Counted from the stretch's first letter, positions 8,396 through 16,351 are shown. The stretch is DNA of 46,073 nt from Clostridia bacterium (GCA_017626145.1 JAGAJK010000077.1:79004-125076); one strand, 5' to 3'. Translations and numbers: made by a program. Notes: generated by a model not told the origin, from the sequence alone.

Positions 8396-9222
8396 AATTA
8401 CGGAATGAAACTATGAAAACTATAATTTTCGATATAGAAAGAAATTCTTTTGTAGATGGTCCCGGAATACGCACCACAGTATTTTTTAAAGGATGCAATT
8501 TAAGGTGCAAATGGTGTCACAACCCCGAAAGTCAGAATCCGAAAAAGGAAATACTTTTTTACAATAGCAAGTGTACAGGTTGCGGAAGATGCAGGGATTT
8601 AACCGTGGAGGATGAAAATTTCTTTTGCTTTAACGATGCAAAGGAAGTCTGCGGAAAAGAATATATAGTTGATGAGGTTTTTGCTGAAGTAATAAAAGAC
8701 AAAGCTTTTTACGAAACCTCAGGCGGCGGAGTTACCTTTTCGGGCGGTGAATGTATGCTGCAGACAGATTTCCTTTTGGAAATCCTGAAAAAATGCAAAG
8801 AAAACGGCATACATACAGCAGTTGATACCGCAGGGCATATACCATGGGAAAGCTTTGATAAAATTCTGCCTTTTACCGATTTGTTTTTGTATGACATCAA
8901 AGCTATGAATGAAGAAATCCACAAGGAATATACAGGTGTCACCAACACACTTATTCTTGAAAATCTGGCAAAGCTGTTAAAAACAAATGTTGATGTTTGG
9001 GTAAGGATTCCTGTTATTCCCGGTATAAATGATACAGAAGATGAAATGCAAAAAATCAAATCATTTTTTGATATAAACAGTTATCCTGAAAAAGTAGAGC
9101 TACTCCCTTATCATGCTATGGGAGAGCACAAGTACGCATCCCTTGGCAAAAGTATTGAAAAATTTGATGTTCCCGACAAAGGAAAAATTGAAAAATTAAA
9201 GAATATTATTGTCTCCTATTGA
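8392..9222 (+). CDS. glycyl radical enzyme activase, reduced auxiliary cluster
   Basis: This radical-SAM activase has 276 residues from ATG 8392, which overlaps the GRE stop; an internal ATG at 8413 (MKTIIFDIERNSF) is also plausible. KGCNLRCKWCHNPES carries the CxxxCxxC motif and SGGGVTFSGGE the SAM-binding region. Its insert has CTGCGRC followed by two single cysteines (FCFNDAKEVCG), nearly the same as the activase at the left edge and unlike the one at 4113. The last five codons (IIVSY) and the stop lie within the repeat shared with the spoIVB relics. The cassette border therefore contributes the enzyme's C-terminus. Confidence 0.93.
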   Translation: MKLRNETMKTIIFDIERNSFVDGPGIRTTVFFKGCNLRCKWCHNPESQNPKKEILFYNSKCTGCGRCRDLTVEDENFFCFNDAKEVCGKEYIVDEVFAEVIKDKAFYETSGGGVTFSGGECMLQTDFLLEILKKCKENGIHTAVDTAGHIPWESFDKILPFTDLFLYDIKAMNEEIHKEYTGVTNTLILENLAKLLKTNVDVWVRIPVIPGINDTEDEMQKIKSFFDINSYPEKVELLPYHAMGEHKYASLGKSIEKFDVPDKGKIEKLKNIIVSY

Positions 9223-9283
9223 CATCACTTGTGTCGGGTTCACCTGTGCTGCAAAATGGTAAAATTGTGGGAGTTGTGCCACT
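9205..9283 (+). pseudogene. spoIVB 3'-end relic 3, truncated
   Basis: In frame it reads [19 protein letters not shown], then VVPLLY and a stop, so SpoIVB similarity ends soon after the catalytic SGSP segment. Bases 9205-9275 align with relic 1 with about eight mismatches in the central 63 bases. The shared leader CTATTGACATCACT is present and supplies the activase stop codon. Unlike relics 1 and 2, it lacks the rest of the SpoIVB C-terminus and the terminator, and the AraC stop codon follows almost at once. The right border has therefore been deleted. Confidence 0.75.
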
Positions 9284-9289
9284 TCTGTA

Positions 9290-10023
9290 TTAAATATCAG
9301 AAGGAGAATATCCGTAAAATCTTTTGTAAGCACGGCTAAACTGATATATATCCGAATACCCGACATGTAAAGCGATTTCGCCAACGGGGATTTTTTCTGC
9401 AGCTAAGTATTTTGCCTGTTCCATACGTATTTTAGTAAGATACTTAAAGGGGGTAGTATTATATTTTTTTAAAAACAGCTTCCTTAAGTATATTTCGCTT
9501 ATAAATAAATAATCTGATATATCTGAAACAAGCAGGGAAGAATCTGCATAACTTTCATACATAAACTCAATTGCTTGTGACAAAAGCTTGTCTCCACTTG
9601 AATTTTTGGTATTGTTTTCAAACAATTGTGCCGTAACATTGTAAAGCTCACTTAATATGAACATATTACCTGCGGTTGAATTTTTTGAGTACAAACATTG
9701 ATTTTTTCATATATTTCCTCAGCTGTTTTGGAATATAACAGACCTAATTGCATTGGTTTTTCATATTGATTTTGTGTGTGAAAATTAAAAACGTAGCTTT
9801 CGGCACTTTCAATACATCTGTTGGTGTAGCTTAGTCCTTTCGGAAGAAAAACTGCGTGCTTGGCATCTGATATAACATATCCTCCGCCATACGAAAAACA
9901 AATCTTACCTTTTACGGTTACGATGAAGCTGGCGCACCGTCTGTTTTCAAAATTAATTTTTTTACCTTTGGCATCTTCAATGTAAAGTGCATTTTCAAAC
10001 GCTGTTATAATAAAATCATTCAT
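9290..10023 (-). pseudogene. AraC family regulator 3, frameshifted
   Basis: The sensing half (10023 to about 9683, MNDFIITAFENALYIED) and the HTH half (ending 9290, with ISEIYLRKLFLKKY and EIALHVGYSDIYQFSRAYKR) are in different frames. They join at a run of six A in the gene (CAAAAAATT, near 9683-9690). One extra A, or a -1 slip there, restores TQKNSTAGNMF and a full protein of about 245 residues colinear with the paralogues at 996 and 5355. It could be a true mutation, a sequencing error, or slippage. It diverges from the SDR gene at 10182, and no GRE follows it. Confidence 0.8.
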
Positions 10024-10131
10024 ACCATCACCTTATACAAGTATAAGTTTAAGTATAGAAAAAGTCAATAAATTTCTTGCAATTTGGTTTATATAGTATA
10101 AAAACAGCTAAAATATATATAATTTTAATCA

Positions 10132-10160
10132 TTGTTGAAATTTAAGAGAGAATGTATAAT
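10132..10160 (+). promoter_or_regulatory. promoter of SDR gene
   Basis: TTGTTG (10132-10137), a 17-base spacer and TATAAT (10155-10160) lead to an AAGGAG ribosome site at about 10168 before ATG 10182. Confidence 0.55.
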
Positions 10161-10181
10161 CAGTATAAGGAGTTGATTTAA

Positions 10182-10919
10182 ATGGATTTTAAAAACAGAA
10201 CAGCTTTTGTAACAGGGGCATCGGTTGGCATAGGACGTGCAACTGCATTGAAATTTGCAGGGCTCGGTGCAAATCTGGTTCTTATGGACTTGAACCGTGA
10301 AAACGCAGAAAGTCTTCTTGACGAATTGAAAAATTACGATATAGACGTGATGTTCGCACAAGGTGATATCAGTGACGAAGAATGCATAAATAAAATAGTA
10401 AAAGAAGCTTTGGAAAGGTTTGGCAGGATTGATATACTTGTGAATAATGCCGCACTCTGGAGATCCTTTGGTGATTTTCTTGAAATTTCTGTAGAAACAT
10501 GGAAAAGAATAATTGATGTTAATATTATGGGAACAGTTTATCCCATAAGAGCAATTCTTCCTTCTATGCTCGAAAATAACTATGGTAGAATTATAAACGT
10601 TACCTCTGTTGCAGGTGTGTACGGAAATGCAAAAATGGTTCATTATTCTACAACCAAAGGAGCAATAAATACATTAACAAAAGCGTTGGCAAAGGAAGTA
10701 TCCGACAAAAATATTCTTGTAAACAGCATTTGTCCGGGAAGTGTAAGCCCGTCTGATAATTTTGATGTTAATTATACACAGCCGTCAGAATTGTCATTTA
10801 TGGGAAGAACGGGCTCGGATATGGAAAATGCAAACCTTATTGCATTTCTCGCAAGCGACGAAGCAAGCTACATAGCAGGTCAGAACATTCAAATTGATGG
10901 ATGCAGAAAAAAACAGTAA
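10182..10919 (+). CDS. short-chain dehydrogenase/reductase (classical SDR)
   Basis: This 245-residue cytoplasmic NAD(P)-dependent oxidoreductase resembles FabG and glucose dehydrogenases. It has the cofactor motif TGASVGIG at residues 10-17, the NNAA motif, the catalytic serine in NVTSVAG, and the YSTTK pair. ICPGSV follows the active site and QNIQIDGC is the typical end. Asp at LVLMDLN after strand 2 suggests NAD preference, by analogy. It stands alone between the frameshifted AraC gene and a bidirectional terminator. The substrate may be a sugar, a polyol or a GRE product; nothing in the sequence decides. Confidence 0.93.
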   Translation: MDFKNRTAFVTGASVGIGRATALKFAGLGANLVLMDLNRENAESLLDELKNYDIDVMFAQGDISDEECINKIVKEALERFGRIDILVNNAALWRSFGDFLEISVETWKRIIDVNIMGTVYPIRAILPSMLENNYGRIINVTSVAGVYGNAKMVHYSTTKGAINTLTKALAKEVSDKNILVNSICPGSVSPSDNFDVNYTQPSELSFMGRTGSDMENANLIAFLASDEASYIAGQNIQIDGCRKKQ

Positions 10920-10920
10920 A

Positions 10921-10947
10921 AACTCGGCTATTTCAGCCGAGTTTTTT
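10921..10947. terminator. bidirectional terminator, SDR and rpiR-like genes
   Basis: AACTCGGCT pairs with AGCCGAGTT around a 5-base loop, followed by six T. A matching A run lies on the other side, so it can serve both convergent genes. Confidence 0.9.
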
Positions 10948-11788
10948 ATTTCAGGTCATTGGTTATCTCGTACGTCTTTTCGACGTTACCTATGCATTTG
11001 TCATAATTTACAGTAAGGTATGCCATAAACAGAGAGTCCATCATTGCAAACTGACTTACACGTGAAGTAATGGCAATTTTGTGTAAGGGACTTTCTCTTG
11101 TTTGGGTAAGGAGAATGTAATCTGCGAATTTGCAAATGTTGCTGTTACTGAAGGTTGTTACTGCAACTGTTGTAATTCCCGCTTTTTGTGCTGTTTTTAA
11201 TATTGACTCAACGGTTTCGTTATTTCCTGAATGGGAAACACCAAATACCACATCACCTTTTTTCATATTTAACAAGGTAAGTGCTGCCGATGTTGATTCA
11301 CAGGCACATTCAGTACTTATTCCTATTCGTTTGAATTTAACAGATGCATCCTGACAAACTATAAATGATGTTCCAACACCAAAGAAAGCGATTTTATCTG
11401 CTTTTTGTATTTTCTGAACAATATCGGATAATGTATTGTAGTCTATATTCTGACTGGTAAGGTTTAAGCACTCTGCACAGGAAGAAAGCATTCTTGATAT
11501 CTGTGCCTCGGGGGAGTTATCATTTTTGTGAAAGTCTAAAATAAAATCCTCGTGTTCGCTTCCAAGCTGTGCAAGATACAATCTGAAATCCTTGTAACCT
11601 TCAAACCCTAAATGCTGCGCAAAACGAACAATAGTTGCAACACTTATATTAAGCTCTGCGGCCAATGCCTGCACGCTTATTGAAAGCACATGTTCAAAGT
11701 TGTTAATTATATAATCAGCTAATGTTTTTTCACTGTTTGTCATAGCTGTATATTTTTCGGTCATAAACTGAACGATATCTTTTTTCAT
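10946..11788 (-). CDS. RpiR/MurR family transcriptional regulator
   Basis: This 280-residue regulator has an N-terminal HTH_6 domain (about residues 1-77, with LNISVATIVRFAQHLGFEGY) and a C-terminal SIS sugar-phosphate-binding domain (about 105-270, with FGVGTSFIVC and VFGVSHSGNNETVES). MurR proteins sense MurNAc-6-P or GlcNAc-6-P. Divergence from the kinase/NanE-MurQ operon makes an amino-sugar phosphate the likely effector. Both its own promoter and the operon's promoter have GTAAC/GTTAC inverted repeats at the start site. It therefore probably represses both. Confidence 0.92.
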   Translation of the reverse strand: MKKDIVQFMTEKYTAMTNSEKTLADYIINNFEHVLSISVQALAAELNISVATIVRFAQHLGFEGYKDFRLYLAQLGSEHEDFILDFHKNDNSPEAQISRMLSSCAECLNLTSQNIDYNTLSDIVQKIQKADKIAFFGVGTSFIVCQDASVKFKRIGISTECACESTSAALTLLNMKKGDVVFGVSHSGNNETVESILKTAQKAGITTVAVTTFSNSNICKFADYILLTQTRESPLHKIAITSRVSQFAMMDSLFMAYLTVNYDKCIGNVEKTYEITNDLK

Positions 11789-11827
11789 AATAGCATATTA
11801 CCTTTCTTAGTAGAAAAAATATTCCTT

Positions 11828-11873
11828 GTAACTTTGTTACTTTAATTTTACAATGTTTCATATAATTTTGCAA
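11828..11873 (-). promoter_or_regulatory. rpiR-like promoter with inverted repeat at the start site
   Basis: On the minus strand, TTGCAA (11873-11868), a 17-base spacer and TAAAAT (11850-11845) form a promoter. The inverted repeat GTAAC-TTT-GTTAC (11828-11840) covers the expected start point, a good position for autoregulation. Confidence 0.55.
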
Positions 11874-11892
11874 GACTTTTTTCTGAAAAGTA

Positions 11893-11949
11893 TTGACTTT
11901 TACATATCACGAATGTATAATTGTTACATAAACAACAAATGATGTAACA
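11893..11949 (+). promoter_or_regulatory. amino-sugar operon promoter with operator-like inverted repeat
   Basis: TTGACT (11893-11898), 17 bases, then TATAAT (11916-11921) is near consensus. Directly downstream, TGTTACAT (11922-11929) and ATGTAACA (11942-11949) form a perfect 8-bp inverted repeat separated by 12 bases. Its GTTAC/GTAAC core is shared with the repeat at the divergent promoter, so it is a likely RpiR operator. Confidence 0.65.
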
Positions 11950-11971
11950 TCTGTTGACGGGAGGAAACAAT

Positions 11972-13870
11972 ATGTCAATTTTGATTATAAGTGATGCTGT
12001 AAGTGATTTAAGTAATGTTTTAATGAATTCTGCAAAGTGTGATATGATTTCGTTTAAGGAGGCAGAACAAAAGGATTTAACCGGTTATACAGCTTTAGCT
12101 CTGCTTTGCGGTACGGAAAACATAAGACCTCGTGTGCTTTCGGCGGCACTGCGTATAAAAGTTGAAGAATTTGCTGAAATAGGTAAACCTATATTTTATG
12201 AATGGTGTGCAAGCCTTGGTCATACCGTTACAGACGGGGACGATTATAATGACGGCAGAGATTCTATGAGCGATACTATGAACAGATATATCTATATTGG
12301 AAATGATAACGAAAGAATTAAATACGGCGATTTGGTTGACAGTCAGGCTAACCGCGGATGCAATTATATCTTTATTCCTGAAAATGCATACCCTGTTTTA
12401 TATAATGGCGGTCATATAATAAGTCATGACCACGTAGATAAGAGTGAAATAAATACCGACGATATTGTTTCAAAAGACTGGCGGCTTTGGTATTATGATA
12501 AAAACAGACTTGTATGTTCATTTCGTATTTCAAATTTCGTAAAGGCGAGATTTGCACCATTTGAATCCTGGTGCGGAATTATTGAAATTATTTTAAAGCA
12601 TCTCGGTATTGAAAAAATTCAGATGCCGGAGCCTTACTATAAGCTTGGCAGTAACTGCGATGCTGTTGGTACATTTGACAAAGGATTAAAATGGTTTGAT
12701 GGTTGTAATATTCTTATAGATAACGGGAAAGCAGGAGCAAGAGAGGGAATGGCGCATCCGATTTATCCCGACGGTATTCAGGCTGTAAGACAAAATGTTC
12801 GTGTTGACTGTATTGGCGAAATTGCAGGAGCTTACCTTTTTGACTACATTTTAAACAATAACAAGAATTCACTTTCCGTTTATAAAAATCTTTCAGACTT
12901 CATTTTTGATAAAATGCAGATTAAATCAGGAAAATTTGCCGGGATGCTTCGCTGGACAGAGGGTGCATGGTGTACAGTTTACGGTGACGATACGGGAAGA
13001 GCTGTAATAAGCACTCTTCTTTATATGATGTATACAGAGGATTTAAGTCATTTGCCGCAGGTTGAAGCAGCTCTTGAGTTTCTTATAAGCATAACCGGTA
13101 CCGACGGACTGATGGAACATGGTGTTCACACAAGCTATCTTACAGATGAAAAAATAAAGGAAATGACATCAAAGCCTTCAAACCAGTACTGTGCACACCG
13201 TAACGCATACTATAGTGCAGCACTTCTTCTTGCATATCGCTTAAATAATAAACAGATATACTATGATACAGCAGTAAAAGGTTTGTCGACAATTATGGGT
13301 GTATACCCCGAAACAATGCGTGCAATCAGTGAAACAGAGGAATTATGCCGACTTGTTTTTCCGCTTTCCTGTCTTTATCAGGTAACGGGAAATGAAGAAC
13401 ATAAAAACTGGCTTTACGATGTTTGCGAAAGACTTGAAAATTATCATCACGAAAGCGGTGGTTATACTGAGGTTGACCCGGGTTATAAAGCATACAGAAG
13501 CAGAACAGCGGGAACGGAATCATCAATGCTTGCAGATAACGGAAACGAAATAGCAGAACTTTTGTATTCACTCAACTGGTTGCCTTTAGGGTTTTCATAT
13601 GCTTATTATGTAACTAAAGATAATTATTTTCTTGAAAAATGGGAAAGTATTGCAAAATTTATGTCGGATACACAAATTGTAAGCAAGGATAGAAAAATTG
13701 ACGGTGCATGGTCAAGGTGTATTGACCTTAAGCGTATGGAAGTTTATGGCATGCCTCACGATGTAGGCTGGGGACCACATGCCATTGAAAGCGGTTGGAC
13801 AGTTGCGGAAATTCTTATGGGGCTCGGTTTGGGTATTGCTCTTAAAAATGATAAATTTCCCGAACTGTAA
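11972..13870 (+). CDS. unrecognised 632-residue protein, possible alpha/alpha-toroid glycosidase
   Basis: First gene of the amino-sugar operon. The start at 11972 (MSILIISDAVSD) follows GGGAGG; the frame extends back to 11954 without a better start. There is no signal peptide, so it should be cytoplasmic. The first 220 residues or so look like an alpha/beta domain of class I amidotransferase or glycosidase-accessory type (ALALLCGTENIRPRVLSAAL, then GKPIFYEWCASLGH). The rest is rich in helices with repeated Trp, Tyr and Gly motifs (LRWTEGAWCTVYGDDTGRAV, YGMPHDVGWGPHAIESGW), as in six-hairpin glycosidases; this is inference. The neighbours suggest it releases or prepares an N-acetylated sugar. 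I do not recognise the family. Confidence 0.7.
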   Translation: MSILIISDAVSDLSNVLMNSAKCDMISFKEAEQKDLTGYTALALLCGTENIRPRVLSAALRIKVEEFAEIGKPIFYEWCASLGHTVTDGDDYNDGRDSMSDTMNRYIYIGNDNERIKYGDLVDSQANRGCNYIFIPENAYPVLYNGGHIISHDHVDKSEINTDDIVSKDWRLWYYDKNRLVCSFRISNFVKARFAPFESWCGIIEIILKHLGIEKIQMPEPYYKLGSNCDAVGTFDKGLKWFDGCNILIDNGKAGAREGMAHPIYPDGIQAVRQNVRVDCIGEIAGAYLFDYILNNNKNSLSVYKNLSDFIFDKMQIKSGKFAGMLRWTEGAWCTVYGDDTGRAVISTLLYMMYTEDLSHLPQVEAALEFLISITGTDGLMEHGVHTSYLTDEKIKEMTSKPSNQYCAHRNAYYSAALLLAYRLNNKQIYYDTAVKGLSTIMGVYPETMRAISETEELCRLVFPLSCLYQVTGNEEHKNWLYDVCERLENYHHESGGYTEVDPGYKAYRSRTAGTESSMLADNGNEIAELLYSLNWLPLGFSYAYYVTKDNYFLEKWESIAKFMSDTQIVSKDRKIDGAWSRCIDLKRMEVYGMPHDVGWGPHAIESGWTVAEILMGLGLGIALKNDKFPEL

Positions 13871-13882
13871 GAAAGGAAGAAT

Positions 13883-14815
13883 ATGAAAAATTTACTTATT
13901 GCTGATATTGGAGGGACTAACACACGCCTTTATATTACAGATATAAATAACAATGTACTTTATGAATCGGTAGGCTACGGAGTTGCAACTGCCACAGACG
14001 AAGATTTGCCTATTTTGTCACTTGAAGAGCAGATAGCTGAGTTGCCTGAAAAACAAAATGTGGGAGCTATTGCAATTAATCTGGGCGGAAAAAATACAAA
14101 CCAGGTTAAGAAGTGCTTTAAAAAGGTCTTTTGCGATACACCACTTGAAATTTTCCGTGAATCGGAAGGAACGGCTGCATATGCACTTGGAGAAGAATAT
14201 AATGCTCCCGTTGTACTTATGGCAGGAACAGGTGCAATAGCCGTAGGCAAATCTAATAATGGCTTTGTAATTACAGGCGGATGGGGAATTAATATAGGTG
14301 ACGACGGAAGTGGCTACGATATAGGCTTGCAGGCAATAAGAATGAGCCTGAAAGCACTTGACAATACGGAAACTTTATCGCCCCTTACAAAGTTTTTGTG
14401 CAACTGCGATCAGCCGATTTCTGCAACAGAAAATCCTGTGCTTTACAGAGATAAAAGAGACATTGTCCGCAGCAAGCTTTATCCCTTTGACAGACCTAAC
14501 ATTTCATCGCTTTCGAAAACTGTTTTTGAATTTGCAAAAAAGGGTGATAAATCAGCTCTCGATATATTAAAGTACTCAGGTGAAAAGCTTGCTGAACTTG
14601 TTATTTGTACTGCAAACAAGCTTTCGGGAGAAATTCCCAATGTTGTAGTAACAGGCGGACTTATTCATTCACGTGAATTTTGGAAAGAATATTTTGAAAA
14701 GGCTGTACTTGACGCAATTCCAAACGTGAAAATATATTACGTTCCTGACGGACTTCTTAAAGGAACATTTAAAATTGCAAAAGATTTATATGAAAGAGGT
14801 AAAATAAATGATTGA
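13883..14815 (+). CDS. N-acetylhexosamine kinase, BadF/BadG/BcrA ATPase family
   Basis: This 310-residue ASKHA-fold kinase has phosphate-1 motif ADIGGTNTRLYITD, a second ATP motif LMAGTGAIAVGKSNNG with GGWGINIGDDGSGYDIG, and an adenosine motif VVVTGG. The GGWG..GD.GSG pattern is typical of GlcNAc kinases and of the MurK-type kinase that phosphorylates MurNAc and GlcNAc. In this operon its likely role is to make the 6-phosphates used by the downstream NanE-MurQ fusion. It starts 12 bases after the upstream stop, with ribosome site GAAAGGA, and its end overlaps the next gene by 8 bases, implying coupled translation. Confidence 0.88.
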   Translation: MKNLLIADIGGTNTRLYITDINNNVLYESVGYGVATATDEDLPILSLEEQIAELPEKQNVGAIAINLGGKNTNQVKKCFKKVFCDTPLEIFRESEGTAAYALGEEYNAPVVLMAGTGAIAVGKSNNGFVITGGWGINIGDDGSGYDIGLQAIRMSLKALDNTETLSPLTKFLCNCDQPISATENPVLYRDKRDIVRSKLYPFDRPNISSLSKTVFEFAKKGDKSALDILKYSGEKLAELVICTANKLSGEIPNVVVTGGLIHSREFWKEYFEKAVLDAIPNVKIYYVPDGLLKGTFKIAKDLYERGKIND

Positions 14816-16307
14816 TTTTCCAACAGGTTTAATTGTGTCTGCCCAGGCACTTGATGGAAATCCGTTCCGTAATTCAGAGGCGCTTGCGCTTATGGCAGAA
14901 TCTGCCGCTATCGGAGGTGCGTCTGCAATCCGTGCAAACGGAGCCGGCGATATTGCTGCTATGAGAAAACGTGTATCAATTCCCATAATAGGTATTGACA
15001 AACGTAAAGACTCTTCGGGAAGAACAGTAATAACACCCGATTTCGAAGGTGCAAAAAGAATATATGAAGCAGGAGCAAACATTATCGCGCTTGATGCAAC
15101 CTTTTATCCGAGTGATATCACAGAGGACCGCAAGGAATTAATTAAACGTATTCACGAAGAACTGGGGATACCTGTTATGGCGGATATTTCTACATTTGAA
15201 GAAGCTGTAAATGCCGTAGAAATGGGTGTTGATGCAGTATCTACCACATTGGCAGGTTATGTTCCCGGGGCACTCCACAGTGATGACGAATTATATGTTC
15301 CTGATTTTACTTTGTTATCGCAGATTGTAAAAGCAAAGCTTCCTTGCAAGGTTGTAGCCGAAGGCAGAATATGGGGAAGTGAGGATATAAGAGAAGCATT
15401 CTGTATAGGTGCCGATGCTGTTGTTATAGGAAAAGCTATAACAAACCCTATAGCAATTACCCGTTATTATAACAGCTTTATACCCAAAAAGGGTGAAAAT
15501 AATTATGTTCCAACTGAAACAAGAAATGTTCGTTCTGATAAAATTGTAGACGGCTCAACCGAGACGATTTTACGCATAATTCAAAGAGAAGATGCAACCG
15601 TTCCTGTAGTTGTAAAAAGTTGTATACCACAGGTTGCTAAATTAGTTGATGCGGCAGTAGAGAGTCTTAAAAACGGTGGAAGAATTATATACTGCGGTGC
15701 AGGCACAAGCGGACGTCTGGCAGTTGCAGATGCGGCAGAATGTCCGCCGACATACGGAATTCCAAGAGAAAAGGTAACCGCAGTAATTGCAGGCGGAGCA
15801 GGCACTATTGTAAATGCATCCGAGGGTTGCGAGGACAGCCGAGAAAACGGTATTTCAGCTTTCGAAAACCTAAACTGCACTAAAAATGATTTAATTATAG
15901 GTATATCCGCCGCAGGCCGTGCACCGTTTGTTGTTGCTTTTATGGAAAAGGCAAAGGAAATGGGATGCACAGTTGGTGCTCTTGTTAATAATCTTGATAC
16001 GGATATGGCTAAGCTTGCGGATATTTCTGTTGAAGCGCTAACCGGTGCCGAGGTTATAAAAGGCTCCACACGAATGAAAGCAGGAAGTGCCCAGAAGATG
16101 ATACTCAATATGTTTTCAACAGCCGTTTTTGTTAAAATGGGCTGTACATGGCAGAATTATATGACTCATATGAATCCGTCAAACATTAAGCTTAAAAAAA
16201 GAGCAATAGCAATGGTGTGTGAAATATTAAATATAAAAGAAGATGAAGCAGAAAAGCTTTTAGTTTCAAACAATTGGGACATACACAATACTTTAAAAAA
16301 ATATTAA
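14808..16307 (+). CDS. fused ManNAc-6-P 2-epimerase (NanE) and MurNAc-6-P etherase (MurQ)
   Basis: This single 499-residue frame carries two complete enzymes. Residues 1 to about 228 are a NanE TIM barrel: FPTGLIVSAQALDGNPFRNS, the catalytic-lysine region IIGIDKRKDSS, and VVAEGRIWG with the catalytic Glu. Residues from about 232 are MurQ, an SIS-fold etherase: ETRN start, CGAGTSGRLAVADAAECPP, EGCEDS with the second key Glu, IGISAAGRAPFV, and a C-terminal helical UBA-like tail. NanE turns ManNAc-6-P into GlcNAc-6-P. MurQ turns MurNAc-6-P into GlcNAc-6-P and D-lactate. Both halves keep their catalytic residues and roughly normal length. Sialic-acid and cell-wall sugar salvage would meet at GlcNAc-6-P. 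No nagA or nagB is in the window. Confidence 0.93.
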   Translation: MIDFPTGLIVSAQALDGNPFRNSEALALMAESAAIGGASAIRANGAGDIAAMRKRVSIPIIGIDKRKDSSGRTVITPDFEGAKRIYEAGANIIALDATFYPSDITEDRKELIKRIHEELGIPVMADISTFEEAVNAVEMGVDAVSTTLAGYVPGALHSDDELYVPDFTLLSQIVKAKLPCKVVAEGRIWGSEDIREAFCIGADAVVIGKAITNPIAITRYYNSFIPKKGENNYVPTETRNVRSDKIVDGSTETILRIIQREDATVPVVVKSCIPQVAKLVDAAVESLKNGGRIIYCGAGTSGRLAVADAAECPPTYGIPREKVTAVIAGGAGTIVNASEGCEDSRENGISAFENLNCTKNDLIIGISAAGRAPFVVAFMEKAKEMGCTVGALVNNLDTDMAKLADISVEALTGAEVIKGSTRMKAGSAQKMILNMFSTAVFVKMGCTWQNYMTHMNPSNIKLKKRAIAMVCEILNIKEDEAEKLLVSNNWDIHNTLKKY

Positions 16308-16315
16308 TAAAACTG

Positions 16316-16351
16316 AAGACGTACATCACGATTGGTGTACGTCTTTTTTTT
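16316..16351. terminator. bidirectional terminator after nanE-murQ
   Basis: AAGACGTACA pairs with TGTACGTCTT around a 10-base loop, followed by a run of T to 16351. The stop codon of the convergent AraC gene is in the loop. Confidence 0.9.

Noticed and set aside
9640-9700. Programmed -1 frameshift as the firm explanation for AraC-3
   Set aside because: The A6 run is slippery, but no downstream stimulatory structure was recognised, and sequencing or assembly error is at least as likely.
15581-16108. Long 175-codon minus-strand ORF inside the murQ half
   Set aside because: It is a shadow of the coding strand, with low-complexity Ser/Ala/Pro composition and no ribosome site.
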